Assembly: GCF_022549675.1 (NCBI RefSeq)
Contig: NZ_JAKZGR010000008.1
Coordinates: 166,331 to 230,330 of the forward strand
Direction: 5' to 3'
Source: Belliella kenyensis
Lineage (GTDB): Bacteria; Bacteroidota; Bacteroidia; Cytophagales; Cyclobacteriaceae
Length of the DNA stretch: 64,000 nt
Of the stretch, positions 54,492 through 63,326 are shown in pieces; the stretch's first letter is position 1, and the number at the start of each line of letters is the position of its first letter. The translations under genes were made by a program, and so were the position numbers. A model generated the notes under the pieces. That model ran no database searches. It was not told where the DNA came from and saw only the letters and a program-made list of their open reading frames with translations.

Positions 54492-54876
54492 CGCACCCTC
54501 AAAAACGATCTAGACCTGAGACCGATTTACCATAAAAATGATAATGCCACCATTGCGCATCTACATCTGGGAATACTTGCATATTGGATAGTCAATACAG
54601 TGAGGTATCAGCTCAAACAGAATGGTATAAAAAGTTGCTGGGCAGAAATAGTAAGAATAGGCAACACACAAAAGGTCATCACTACTTCAGGAAAAAAACA
54701 CCTACGATAAAATCATTGCCACACGCAAGTGTACAGTTCCAAATAAAAACCTAAAAGAAATCTACGACATCCTTCAGATCAAACTCAAACCGTTTACAAA
54801 AAGAAAATCCGTAGTACACAAACTTGAACTCAAAAAAACAGAAATAACCAAATTACAGCTACTTACAGGTGGATAG
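54492..54876 (+). pseudogene. Transposase C-terminal remnant (IS1634/IS4-like), frameshifted
   Basis: Plus frame: LKNDLDLRPIYHKNDNATIA then HLHLGILAYWIVNTVRYQLK and EIVRIGNTQKVITTSGKK. Around an A-run near 54700 it shifts frame and continues ATRKCTVPNKNLKEIYDILQ to TAG 54876. The motif RPIYHK and the HLHLG..AY..V..IRYQLK block are typical of IS1634/IS4-like transposase tails. Confidence 0.75.
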
Positions 54877-54948
54877 CTGCAATCTGGGCTAAGAAATCCT
54901 ATTAGCCATGTAAATGTCTGGCCAAATCATTACAAGGAATGAGGATTA

Positions 54949-55674
54949 TTATTTGCCTACATAGAATGTAATCCTACCTCCTGTCCATCCAGGTCCACTT
55001 ATCCAAGCATCATTAAAATTATTGCTTATAAAATGCCCCTCATTGCTATACCAGAATTCATAAACAGGAAGTTTGTTATCACTATGGCTATTATATACAT
55101 ATCCAATTACTCCTGTATTTTGAAAATCAGGGAAATTTAAATGTACGTTTGGATCAATACTCAAGTAATAATATTCTAAACTATTTTGAAATCTATATAA
55201 AGGAACTGTTCCAGATTTTTGATAATTATAAAAATATCCAGTAGCACCTCGGTAGATAAAGCCATTAGAATAAAAACCATAATCATTCCAATTTCCAGTC
55301 CAAGCATGCAATTTTACATTTCCTGAAAGATTTTTGTAATATGTATAAAGTGGTCTTTCTCCATTATCTAATGGATAAATAGTTCTAATAGCTAAAAGGT
55401 CTAATCCAGAAAGTCCATTAAATGGCTGTCCATTATATATGTGATTAATTATTGATTGTGAATCAACATTCCAGGTTCCATTAATTAATACACCCAGAAC
55501 ATTATTAGGGTTAGCAGTAGGGGTTTGCCAATCTGTGTGGTGAAGTCCTATTATGTGACCAATTTCATGGACCATTACGGCTATCTTTTGGTTTACTCTC
55601 CTAAATAAAACATACCATCCAAGATGGGAGCAGTCGGACGGATACATTCGAATAGAAGGGCTTTCACTCACCAA
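54949..55674 (-). pseudogene. M57 'HEIGH' metalloprotease, 5'-truncated, with DUF5648-like repeats
   Basis: The longest frame begins at TTG with no ATG or signal peptide, so the N-terminus is missing. The active site is HEIGHIIGLHHTDW (His 36, Glu 37, His 40, His 46), the Peptidase_M57 dual-action HEIGH signature. From about residue 105, beta-rich repeats follow (RPLYTYYKN, VPLYRFQNSLEYYYLS, LPVYEFWYSNEGHF), matching DUF5648-type carbohydrate-binding-like repeats. This was probably a secreted protease. It may still be translated as a cytosolic stub. The 55675-55885 interval has no gene. Confidence 0.75.
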
Positions 55675-55885
55675 AAACCTGAACTGCGATTAAATTAAAA
55701 GTACCTAATAGTTACATTTTAAGGAGATATGATAATTCAGTGAATATTTTTCCACAAAATCAAAGACAATAAGATCTAATTGACTAAAAAACTTACAAAT
55801 GTTTGTTAGTACAACAATAAAATTATCACGTATATACTCCAAATTTTGCATTAGAATTAAAACCAAGAGGAGTCATCCACTTTAT

Positions 55886-56515
55886 CTATTTCCTTTTTAT
55901 TTTACTATCAAGATCTGCGGCTTTTACAATTTCATTTTCATCAATGGATATCAAATCAGCATCGGAATCTAATTTAATCCGTCCACTATCATTAACCAAA
56001 AAAAAGTGTTCCCCAAACTTAAAAATTGATCCATTGTTACTCTTCTTAAACTCTTTGATTTTTTCGTTAAAATTGAACTCTGGTTTAACTTCATTTTCAA
56101 ATATTTTATCTATTTCTGTGTAATTTGAGGTGTTATTTATACTTATTACACTAAAAGGTTCAGCTTTAGATATTTCATTAGAAAGTTCAAAAAAGATCGT
56201 ATTATTAAGATTTCTATTAATATCGCCCCATCTTTCTTTCTGAAATACTCTTTCATATCCATCTTTAATTATCTCGTAGTCAAAAATTATAGCTCCCTTA
56301 GAATGGTAATCAAATGTAATATTGAAATAACCATTTTCATTAGAATAACCAATTACTGATCCATCTGAAGAAACAATCTTTGCAGACTTGATTGGCTTCA
56401 TCCTTTTTGCATCTACAATTAATCCTGACAATCTTATGCTTCTCAAGTCTAAATCATTTTTTTCAAAAGAATATGAATTAATAAGTGTTAAACACATTAG
56501 AGATACAAATATCAA
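55886..56515 (-). CDS. Exported protein with CarboxypepD-reg-like domain
   Basis: The frame starts at TTG 56515. ATG 56497 is an alternative, and the hydrophobic stretch (LIFVSLMCLTLINSYS) is probably a signal. The N-terminal domain (IRLSGLIVDAKRMKPIKSAKIVSSDGSVIGYSNENGYFNITF) is the Ig-like CarboxypepD-reg fold found in exported Bacteroidota proteins. The C-terminal half is acidic and charged, with no known domain. The start region overlaps the end of an ABC transporter remnant, so the gene may have been fused to new upstream DNA. Confidence 0.65.
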   Translation of the reverse strand: MIFVSLMCLTLINSYSFEKNDLDLRSIRLSGLIVDAKRMKPIKSAKIVSSDGSVIGYSNENGYFNITFDYHSKGAIIFDYEIIKDGYERVFQKERWGDINRNLNNTIFFELSNEISKAEPFSVISINNTSNYTEIDKIFENEVKPEFNFNEKIKEFKKSNNGSIFKFGEHFFLVNDSGRIKLDSDADLISIDENEIVKAADLDSKIKRK

Positions 56516-56538
56516 ATTTTTAGTCCATATAATAAAAA

Positions 56539-56735
56539 CTAATTTCCAAGCTCCAGCTGACTTTTTATCAGTGATAAATATCTTGTGTCTAGTTTAATCA
56601 ATTCCATGTGGTTACCGCTCTCAATTATCTGACCGTTTTCTAATGCTAAGACTTGATCTGCATTTTTCAATATACTTAATCTATGTGCATTTATGATTAC
56701 TGTTCTTCCTTTAAAAAATTCCGCCTTGACAATTA
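56539..56735 (-). pseudogene. C-terminal fragment of a peptide ABC exporter
   Basis: Minus frame: [20 protein letters not shown] then [20 protein letters not shown] and TAG at 56539. [11 protein letters not shown] is the H-loop region, and NG.I.E.G.H is the usual end of the nucleotide-binding domain of ABC exporters such as peptidase-containing bacteriocin transporters. Everything upstream is missing. Its presence next to small peptide genes suggests a former peptide-export locus. Confidence 0.7.
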
Positions 56736-57003
56736 TTTGCGGCTAGTTCTAGCAAATTAGTTATGTGTAAAATCATGAAGAGAGGTATAAGTATTAATAA
56801 TACAGAAAAATTATGATAAGTTTTGCTACAAACAAAACATACATTAGTCAAAAACTGCCAATAAAGCTCACACTACTCCAATTGACAACACCTTTGATCA
56901 AGATATAATTTTATTTTAAATTAATTATTATTTTTTTTATTTATTTTTTTTTATTTATTTGTAAATAAAATTTTAAATTAATTTATACCTAAAAATCAAT
57001 GTT

Positions 57004-57336
57004 ATGAAAAGAAAACAGTTTTTAAAACCTACTGGTGTATTCTTGGCGATTTTAATTCTTTCAATTACATCGTTAACAAATACTCCTGCAATAGCTAGCT
57101 ATAGCTATTCAAATGTTCAGTCAAGTTATAGTTCTGAAATGAGTAGCAGTGATCTTTGCAGCGTTGCTGGAATAGCTTTAATAGTAGGAGCAGTTGGCGT
57201 CGGCTTACAGATGGTAGAATCAGCTTACAATTTAGGTACCTACATCGGAGATAAATTAAGCGGAAATCAAATACAGTTGGTCAATATTCATGATGAAGAT
57301 TATCAGCCAACTGATTTTACAATTTTTGATATTTAA
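57004..57336 (+). CDS. Small exported precursor peptide 1 (SDP-like toxin candidate)
   Basis: 110 residues. Signal peptide with likely cleavage after AIA (residue 31). The exported part has a Ser/Tyr-rich segment, a hydrophobic Gly/Val-rich segment (VAGIALIVGAVGVGLQM, about 54-70), a region with IGDKLSGNQIQL, and an acidic tail ending in FDI. There is one Cys (52). It is clearly paralogous to the next protein (same layout, nQIeL, DF...FDI end). Both lie immediately upstream of SdpA-like and SdpB-like genes, so I infer they are precursors processed by those proteins. The upstream 94 bases are extremely AT-rich. Confidence 0.75.
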   Translation: MKRKQFLKPTGVFLAILILSITSLTNTPAIASYSYSNVQSSYSSEMSSSDLCSVAGIALIVGAVGVGLQMVESAYNLGTYIGDKLSGNQIQLVNIHDEDYQPTDFTIFDI

Positions 57337-57363
57337 TTATTATAAACGAAAAAAAATAAGTTA

Positions 57364-57693
57364 ATGAAAAAAAACAGAAAAAATCTACGACCAATATCAT
57401 TATTACTCCTAGTGATGTGCTTATTCACCTTCTCCTTTAACAATGCTAGTGCATTTGGTTCTTATGAATCTTCAAAATTTCAAGGTTCAGCTAGTACATC
57501 AGACATGACTATTGCTGGAGAGCCGGTTGCCGTTGGAGCAGCATTGGGAGTAATGTCACTCGCTGTAGTTGCCTCAGGCGTTGCGTTTGTACTTGGAGTT
57601 TTAGATGGAATTAATGGAAGTCAGATAGAATTATTAACAGATCATGAATTGATGTTTTATAATTCGAATGACTTTTCAGAATTTGATATTTAA
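57364..57693 (+). CDS. Small exported precursor peptide 2 (paralogue of peptide 1)
   Basis: 109 residues. Signal peptide ends about NASA (30). Mature part: GSYESSKFQGSAS, then a long hydrophobic segment (VAVGAALGVMSLAVVASGVA, about 55-74), then DGINGSQIELL and the end NSNDFSEFDI. No Cys remains after signal cleavage, unlike SdpC of Bacillus, which has a disulfide. The gene starts 27 bases after peptide 1. A perfect hairpin follows (57703-57733), which may allow the peptides to be made in excess over the maturation proteins. Confidence 0.75.
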   Translation: MKKNRKNLRPISLLLLVMCLFTFSFNNASAFGSYESSKFQGSASTSDMTIAGEPVAVGAALGVMSLAVVASGVAFVLGVLDGINGSQIELLTDHELMFYNSNDFSEFDI

Positions 57694-57702
57694 TTTTTGA
57701 TT

Positions 57703-57733
57703 GCAAAGAGAAATTAAAGTAATTTCTCTTTGC
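57703..57733 (+). terminator. Perfect hairpin between peptide genes and sdpA-like gene (attenuator)
   Basis: GCAAAGAGAAATT pairs with AATTTCTCTTTGC over 13 bp with a five-base loop (AAAGT). Only a weak T-tract follows, so it is likely a partial terminator or mRNA-stabilising stem rather than a full stop. Confidence 0.75.
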
Positions 57734-57752
57734 TTAATTTAAAAATTGGCTT

Positions 57753-58415
57753 ATGAAAATTATAAAAATAATACTTATCACAATTTTGACTGTGCACTTT
57801 ACGATAATTGGGGTTCACCATCTGCCCAATAATCCAATAAAGCACCAATTCAAATATGAGATTACATCTTACATAATTCCTTTTTATTCTCAAGAATGGA
57901 AGCTTTTCGCTCCGAATCCTGTAAACAAAAACATGTCCATTTTATACAGGTTCAGTGGATATAGCAAAGCAGATACTTTGTTTTTATCTGACTGGTTATC
58001 AACTACGGATAAGTTAATTGAGGATAGACAAAGAAATTTTTGGTCACCATCACAAAGAATCCTTAAGTATTTAAGTTCTTGTCACATTGATATAATGGAA
58101 ACTTATTCTAAAGGTATCGAATTTATTGACAAAAGTGATAGTTTAAAATCTGATATAAACAAAAGTGAAACATTCTTAAAAGAATTAATGAAGAGTTCCT
58201 CAGGGCATAATTCCGTGCTTACTTATTCAAAATTTGTATACAATAATTATGCACTTGACAATAGTTTTGAAAATGTAGATTCTGTCCTAGTAGAATACAA
58301 AATATTAGAATCATCTTTTCCAAGATTTTCTAATAGAAACCTTGATTATTATGATTTAAACAACTATGAATTTAAGGAGTTATTAAGTTCACCATATAAA
58401 ATATTCCCAGAATGA
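57753..58415 (+). CDS. SdpA-like protein (DUF5819-type)
   Basis: 220 residues with one N-terminal helix (IIKIILITILTVHFTIIGV) and the family motif YIIPFYSQEWKLFAPNP (about 40-56), corresponding to the 'F.Q.W.FF...P' block of SdpA/DUF5819 proteins. SdpA in Bacillus is needed, together with SdpB, to mature the SdpC toxin peptide. The rest is a charged soluble domain predicted to face the periplasm. It overlaps the next gene by 4 bases (ATGA), which supports a joint function. Confidence 0.8.
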   Translation: MKIIKIILITILTVHFTIIGVHHLPNNPIKHQFKYEITSYIIPFYSQEWKLFAPNPVNKNMSILYRFSGYSKADTLFLSDWLSTTDKLIEDRQRNFWSPSQRILKYLSSCHIDIMETYSKGIEFIDKSDSLKSDINKSETFLKELMKSSSGHNSVLTYSKFVYNNYALDNSFENVDSVLVEYKILESSFPRFSNRNLDYYDLNNYEFKELLSSPYKIFPE

Positions 58416-59683
58416 AAAGTCAATCATCCAGGTTTAGTATTGGTCTTTCGATTTACCGAATAATACTGTCATTCATTTTATTAAAAAATGCGATTTTCTA
58501 TTTTCCAATGGCAGAGCCCCTTTTCGGAGCAAATGCCATTGTACCATATAATATTTATAAGAATTTAATGAATTTATACAATTTGGATTTCATGATTTAT
58601 CCATTTGAAATTCCTTTTGCATCACATTTCCTACTTTTACTTATAATTATCTTTAGTTCACTTTTTTTACTTGGAGTCGGTGGAAGAGTTTCAGGCTTAA
58701 TCCTCTACTTCTTAGTGTTTACTCTAAACCAAAGAAATAATTTTCTACTGGATGGTTCTGATAATGTTATTGCAGTAACACTTACTTTTTTACTTTTGTC
58801 CGATTGTTTAAGCCACTTTACATACAATTACAGAGAAAAGAAAAAAAATAAATTTCAAAATAAATTTTTACAATCATTATGGGTTAGTTTAAACTCATTT
58901 GCAATTGCCGGGCTTTTGATTCAAATTTCATTCGTATATTTTTTTACGGCACTGCATAAACTGCAAGGAAGTATGTGGCTAAATGGTACTGCAGTATACT
59001 ATACGATGCGGGTAGTTGATTTTAAAGCAACCTCTTGGAATATTTTTTTAACTGAAAATCATTACTTCGTTGTTTTAAGCACTTATTTTACTGTTTTTTG
59101 GGAACTTTCCTTTCCATTCTTAGTATGGTTTAGAAAAACAAAATTCTTTATTCTTTCATTTGGAGTTTTATTGCATATTGGCATTTTTATTTTTATGAGA
59201 ATCGACAATTTTTCTTGGATTATGATTGGTAGCTACTTCTTTTTTATCGAAAATTCAGAATATAAATCAATCTTAAAACACTTCAAATCAAAAAAACTAA
59301 TAATTTTTTATGATAACTATTGTCCTAACTGTATTAGGTTTAAATCAATAATCAACAGATTTGATTTTTTTAATAATCTTCAGACAATTAAAGTTAGAGC
59401 TATTGAAAAAAGTGAAAATCAAATTTATTTTAGTCTTAATAGCCAAGAATCGTTGGAGAAAATGGCATCTTATGATATCCAGAAAAACAAATACTATTAT
59501 GGATTTAATAGTATCTATAATATAGTCAAATATGTACCTAGTTTATATATCTTTTTCCCAATAATGTACATTCTAAAACTGACACACTTAGGTGCATATT
59601 TATACAGAGAACTTGCTATTAGAAGAAAAATAATACCGATTGTATGTAATGATAACTGTGATTTAATCAATAATAAGAATTAA
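58412..59683 (+). CDS. SdpB-like HTTM membrane protein fused to a DCC thiol-oxidoreductase domain
   Basis: 423 residues. Residues about 1-285 are an HTTM (horizontally transferred transmembrane) domain with several helices and typical motifs (SIYRIILSFILLKNAIFYFP, FLLDGSDNVIAVTLTFLLLSD, LLIQISFVYFFTALHKLQGSMWLNGTA). Residues about 290-420 are a DCC/DUF393 domain with IFYDNYCPNCIRF (CxxC 304/307) and a C-terminal RELAIRRKI. HTTM domains occur in vitamin-K-dependent carboxylases and in SdpB. The fusion to a thiol oxidoreductase suggests disulfide or thiol chemistry on an exported substrate. Confidence 0.85.
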   Translation: MKSQSSRFSIGLSIYRIILSFILLKNAIFYFPMAEPLFGANAIVPYNIYKNLMNLYNLDFMIYPFEIPFASHFLLLLIIIFSSLFLLGVGGRVSGLILYFLVFTLNQRNNFLLDGSDNVIAVTLTFLLLSDCLSHFTYNYREKKKNKFQNKFLQSLWVSLNSFAIAGLLIQISFVYFFTALHKLQGSMWLNGTAVYYTMRVVDFKATSWNIFLTENHYFVVLSTYFTVFWELSFPFLVWFRKTKFFILSFGVLLHIGIFIFMRIDNFSWIMIGSYFFFIENSEYKSILKHFKSKKLIIFYDNYCPNCIRFKSIINRFDFFNNLQTIKVRAIEKSENQIYFSLNSQESLEKMASYDIQKNKYYYGFNSIYNIVKYVPSLYIFFPIMYILKLTHLGAYLYRELAIRRKIIPIVCNDNCDLINNKN

Positions 59684-59687
59684 AACA

Positions 59688-60221
59688 ATGAAAAATATCA
59701 GTAAAATTAGATCAGTAATAGAAATATCTGTATTAATTACGGTTATTAGCCTAACATTATGTTATATCGTTGCATATAATGTTGATTTTTCACCCGAAAA
59801 TTTAATGGTTGTTGCATTCTATTCTTTTCTATCTCCTGTTGTATATTTTTTAATAATTTTATTTACAATAAATTATATGCTTCCAAAAGAAATGATAGAA
59901 TTATTTGAAGCTGATGAAAAACCTATAAAATGGTATATTCATTTTATAGGATTCTTCTTCGGAATTTACATTTCTTCTTTAATTTTGGATAACATATATT
60001 TTTATTTAATTGATAATTCAATATCAAAAGAGTATGCAAAAGTTCTTCAATATTTTGTTAAGGATGACTCTGAAAAAATAAATTCTTTTGTCATTTTTTC
60101 AAAACTCTCACCTTTTACCCAAGGATATATTGTTAATTTTATATCAATACTGATAGCTTGTCTTATATCAATCCCAATAGCACATAATACCTTTTCAAAA
60201 AGAAATATTGATGAAATTTAA
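59688..60221 (+). CDS. Four-helix membrane protein, candidate immunity protein 1
   Basis: 177 residues with about four hydrophobic helices (VIEISVLITVISLTLCYIVAY, FLSPVVYFLIILFTIN, IHFIGFFFGIYISSLILDNIYF, GYIVNFISILIACLISIPIA). No certain family; the layout recalls DUF4199 or similar small integral proteins. It starts 4 bases after the HTTM-DCC gene. In the SDP system immunity is provided by an integral membrane protein (SdpI), so a protective role is plausible but unproven. Confidence 0.7.
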   Translation: MKNISKIRSVIEISVLITVISLTLCYIVAYNVDFSPENLMVVAFYSFLSPVVYFLIILFTINYMLPKEMIELFEADEKPIKWYIHFIGFFFGIYISSLILDNIYFYLIDNSISKEYAKVLQYFVKDDSEKINSFVIFSKLSPFTQGYIVNFISILIACLISIPIAHNTFSKRNIDEI

Positions 60222-60228
60222 TTGACAT

Positions 60229-60729
60229 ATGAGTAAAGTTTATTTTGACACTAAGAATAATTGTTTTGAGCAATTCTTGCTTAAGGTAAAAAGGAGAAAT
60301 AAGGGCATGATAGTTCTACCTATTCTTATAGTTTTATTTGGATTTGGTTTTATTTTTATTGATTCAATTTATTCAAAATTGGGTCTAACAATTCTTGCAA
60401 TGACAGTTTTATTCATATCAATTCAACTTCTACAGCTTAGAATAAATTTACGGACTTTTGAAAACACTTCCATAGTTGACCCGAAAAATATATTTTCAAT
60501 TCAAAAAGTGTACTTAATGAAGGAAAAACAATTTAATAGTAATGTTTTATATTATCTATTTTTTTTATTAGGCCTTACATTAACAATAAGTGGTTATAGA
60601 GGAAGATTTTATTTTGGTGATATAATTATTTTTTCTTTAATATTCATTATTGCTTATTTTCAAAATATAAAAATTGTTAAAAAATTAATAAATCCAATTT
60701 TAAACGAATTGAACAAAGAATTATCCTAA
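60229..60729 (+). CDS. Four-helix membrane protein, candidate immunity protein 2
   Basis: 166 residues with two helix pairs (GMIVLPILIVLFGFGFIFID, LGLTILAMTVLFISIQLLQL, VLYYLFFLLGLTLTISGY, IIIFSLIFIIAYFQ) and soluble loops between. No family is recognised. It starts 7 bases after the previous gene and ends 19 bases before the target duplication of the IS21 insertion, so the operon may have continued further before the insertion. Immunity to the paralogous peptides is a reasonable guess. Confidence 0.7.
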   Translation: MSKVYFDTKNNCFEQFLLKVKRRNKGMIVLPILIVLFGFGFIFIDSIYSKLGLTILAMTVLFISIQLLQLRINLRTFENTSIVDPKNIFSIQKVYLMKEKQFNSNVLYYLFFLLGLTLTISGYRGRFYFGDIIIFSLIFIIAYFQNIKIVKKLINPILNELNKELS

Positions 60730-60748
60730 CTTCAGATAAAGCGATTTC

Positions 60749-60756
60749 AATTCACC
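60749..60756. repeat. 8-bp target site duplication of the IS21 element
   Basis: AATTCACC lies immediately before the element (60749-60756) and immediately after it (63417-63424). A perfect 8-bp duplication fits the IS21 family, so this copy was inserted by transposition. Confidence 0.9.
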
Positions 60757-60995
60757 TGGATATTCCGGAACATGTTGACCCCTCTAATCCGGAATGATTT
60801 TGAACAGTGAAAGTGGTCTGAATGGCCAGAATCGACTGACATTCCGGCGGATGTTGACCCCCTAAAACAGGATACTCACGATTATTCCGGAGCATATTGA
60901 CCCCTTTTGGTCTAATTCCGGAGCATGCTGACCCCTCTAACGAATGGTTTTGGTTTCTTAGCGGACCATTTATTTAATCCGCTAACTATAATCCC

Positions 60996-62591
60996 ATGGC
61001 TGGAACACCAAAACCAATGAGTCAGATAAAACAATTATTGATACTTAACAGGCAGGGCAAAGGAATCAAAACCATTGCCCGAACTCTTGGCATGAGCAAG
61101 AACACTGTCAAGACCTACCTTTTCAAGCTTGATAAGCTGTTATCAGGCAATGGGACTGATAAGCATACGTTAGATGCGCTCCTCAGCCTTGATGAGCCTG
61201 AATTATACCCTTTGTTTCATCCCGGTAACCCCTCCTATAAAGACCCGAGATACGAGTATTTTAAGGACAATCTTGAAACGTATCAAAAAGAGCTGAAAAA
61301 AACAGGCGTTACCAGAACAGTTCTATGGGAAGAATACAGACAGTCAAATCCCGATGGGTATAGCTACTCCCAGTTCTGTTTTCATCTTGACCAGCAAGAG
61401 ACTGCAAAGGGAAAAGTAAAGCCCAGTATGGTTCTAGACCATAAGCCTGGCGAAAAGCTCTACATAGATTTTGCAGGAAAGACCATTCCCTATATCGACA
61501 GGGAAATAGGGGAAGTTATACAATGCCAGTTTTTTGTGGCCTGCTTACCGTATTCGGATTATGCTTTTGCCATGGCCATACCATCACAGACTACCTCTGA
61601 TTTTCTGTATGCACTCAGGATGTGCCTGCAGGATCTTGGAGGAGTACCACAGCTTTTGGTTCCCGACAATCTCAAGGCTGCTGTAACAAAATCAGACAGG
61701 TACGAGCCTGATATTAACAAGGCTATGGAAGATTTTGCCAATCACTATGGAACGGCTGTCCTCCCTGCAAGGGTAAGAAAGCCCCAGGATAAAGCACTGG
61801 TTGAAAACCAGGTCAAAATCTTATATTCTAGGGTATATGCCAAACTCAGGAACATGCAGTTCTTTGATATAACCTCACTTAACGAAGCGATAAAACAGCG
61901 GGTGAAGGGTCATAATCAGACAAGAATGCAAAAGAAACCGTTCTGCAGGGAAGAGAAGTTTATTGCAGATGAAAAACCATTGCTCCAACAGCTCCCTGTT
62001 GAGCCCTTTGAGCTTCGCTTTTATTCCACCCATAAAGTTGCCAAAAATAACCATATTTATCTTTCTCAGGACAAGCATTATTACAGTGTTCCCTATACCC
62101 ATATCGGGTGTGATGTAAAGGTAGGCTGTACGAGGTCTATGGTATACATCTATCATGAAGGTATCAAAGTGGCCGTTCATCCCAGATGCGATAAACAGGG
62201 GCTTTACTCTACTGTAAAAGAACATCTTTCTTCTCACCACCAACACTACAGGGACAGAAGTCCAGACTATTATAAAAACAAAGCCTTAAAGATATCAAAG
62301 GTGTTCCATGAGTTTGTCTGTCTGCTCTTTGAACAGTAAAAATACCCAGAGCAAGTCTACAGATCCTGTGATGGCTTACTCAGTTTGGCAAGACAGTATG
62401 AACTTGATGCCATCGAAAAAGCATGCAGAACGGCAATAGAGTATAAAAAATTCTCTTACAAGTTCATTCAGAATATCATAGAGAACAGGATGGAAGATGA
62501 ACGTATCCCTGAAAAAAAAAGAGAACTTCCAAAACACAATAACCTTAGGGGGAGAGACTATTACAACAATCAACAACAAACACTTAATTAA
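60996..62591 (+). pseudogene. istA: IstA transposase with one premature TAA
   Basis: The N-terminal HTH (QIKQLLILNRQGKGIKTIARTLGMSKNTVKTYL), the DDE core (KLYIDFAGKTIPYIDRE, PQLLVPDNLKAAV, QDKALVENQVKILY) and a beta domain are in frame to TAA 62337-62339. After it, the same frame continues KYPEQVYRSCDGLLSLARQY...IENRM to 62591, the normal IstA C-terminus. Thus a single codon change truncates the last 84 codons. The core catalytic triad lies before the stop, so partial activity is possible, but the C-terminal region that follows the RNase H core is lost. Confidence 0.9.
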
Positions 62592-62603
62592 ATCTAAACA
62601 GTT

Positions 62604-63326
62604 ATGACCAATCAGATCGAATCGCAGTTTGCAAAACTTAAACTGCACGGGATGTCCAAAACATGGACTGCACTCAAAGAAACAAGGAAAAACCAAGGGC
62701 TTTCTTTTAGCGAAGGTCTTGAGCTGCTCTTACAGGCAGAAGAACTTGAAAGGGACAACAGAAGGTTCAAAAGGCTCGAAACCAATGCCGCCTTCAGATA
62801 CAAAGCATCACTTGAAGAACTGAAACTTGATAAGAACAGAGGGCTTGATGACCTGATGCTCACCACACTGACCACCTGCGAGTTTATTGACAAGGGAGAT
62901 GCCGTACTGATTACAGGAGCAACAGGCTGCGGTAAAAGTTATCTTGCATCTGCATTCGGGCACCAAGCATGTCTCAAAGGGTATAAGGTAGCATACTTTA
63001 ATACACAGAAACTCCTGCTCAAAACTAAAATCGCAAGATTAGAAGGGACTATCGTGAGGTTCTTCGATAAGCTTGCAAAAACAGACTTGCTCATCTTTGA
63101 TGACTTTGGACTTACACATCTCGATAAACAACAACAAATGGATTTTATGGAAATGATAGAGGACAGACACAGCAAAAAATCAACAATCATCGTCAGCCAG
63201 TTACCAGTACCAAGTTGGTATGATGTAATAGGAGAAGAAACAATTGCAGATGCGATCCTTGATAGATTGGTTCACTCTTCTTACAGAATTGAGTTAAAAG
63301 GAGAAAGTCTCAGAAAAAAAATGTAA
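62604..63326 (+). CDS. istB: IstB ATP-binding transposition helper
   Basis: 240 residues, intact: N-terminal helices (LKLHGMSKTWTAL then SFSEGLELLLQAEE), Walker A ITGATGCGKSYLA (about 103-115), Walker B LLIFDDFGL, and sensor region IIVSQLPVPSWYDVIGE. IstB is a DnaC-like AAA+ ATPase that activates IstA at the target. It begins 12 bases after the istA frame. Because IstA is truncated, autonomous transposition is doubtful. Confidence 0.95.
   Translation: MTNQIESQFAKLKLHGMSKTWTALKETRKNQGLSFSEGLELLLQAEELERDNRRFKRLETNAAFRYKASLEELKLDKNRGLDDLMLTTLTTCEFIDKGDAVLITGATGCGKSYLASAFGHQACLKGYKVAYFNTQKLLLKTKIARLEGTIVRFFDKLAKTDLLIFDDFGLTHLDKQQQMDFMEMIEDRHSKKSTIIVSQLPVPSWYDVIGEETIADAILDRLVHSSYRIELKGESLRKKM

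Noticed and set aside
61875..62246. 123-codon minus-strand frame within istA
   Set aside because: Antisense shadow of a conserved transposase.
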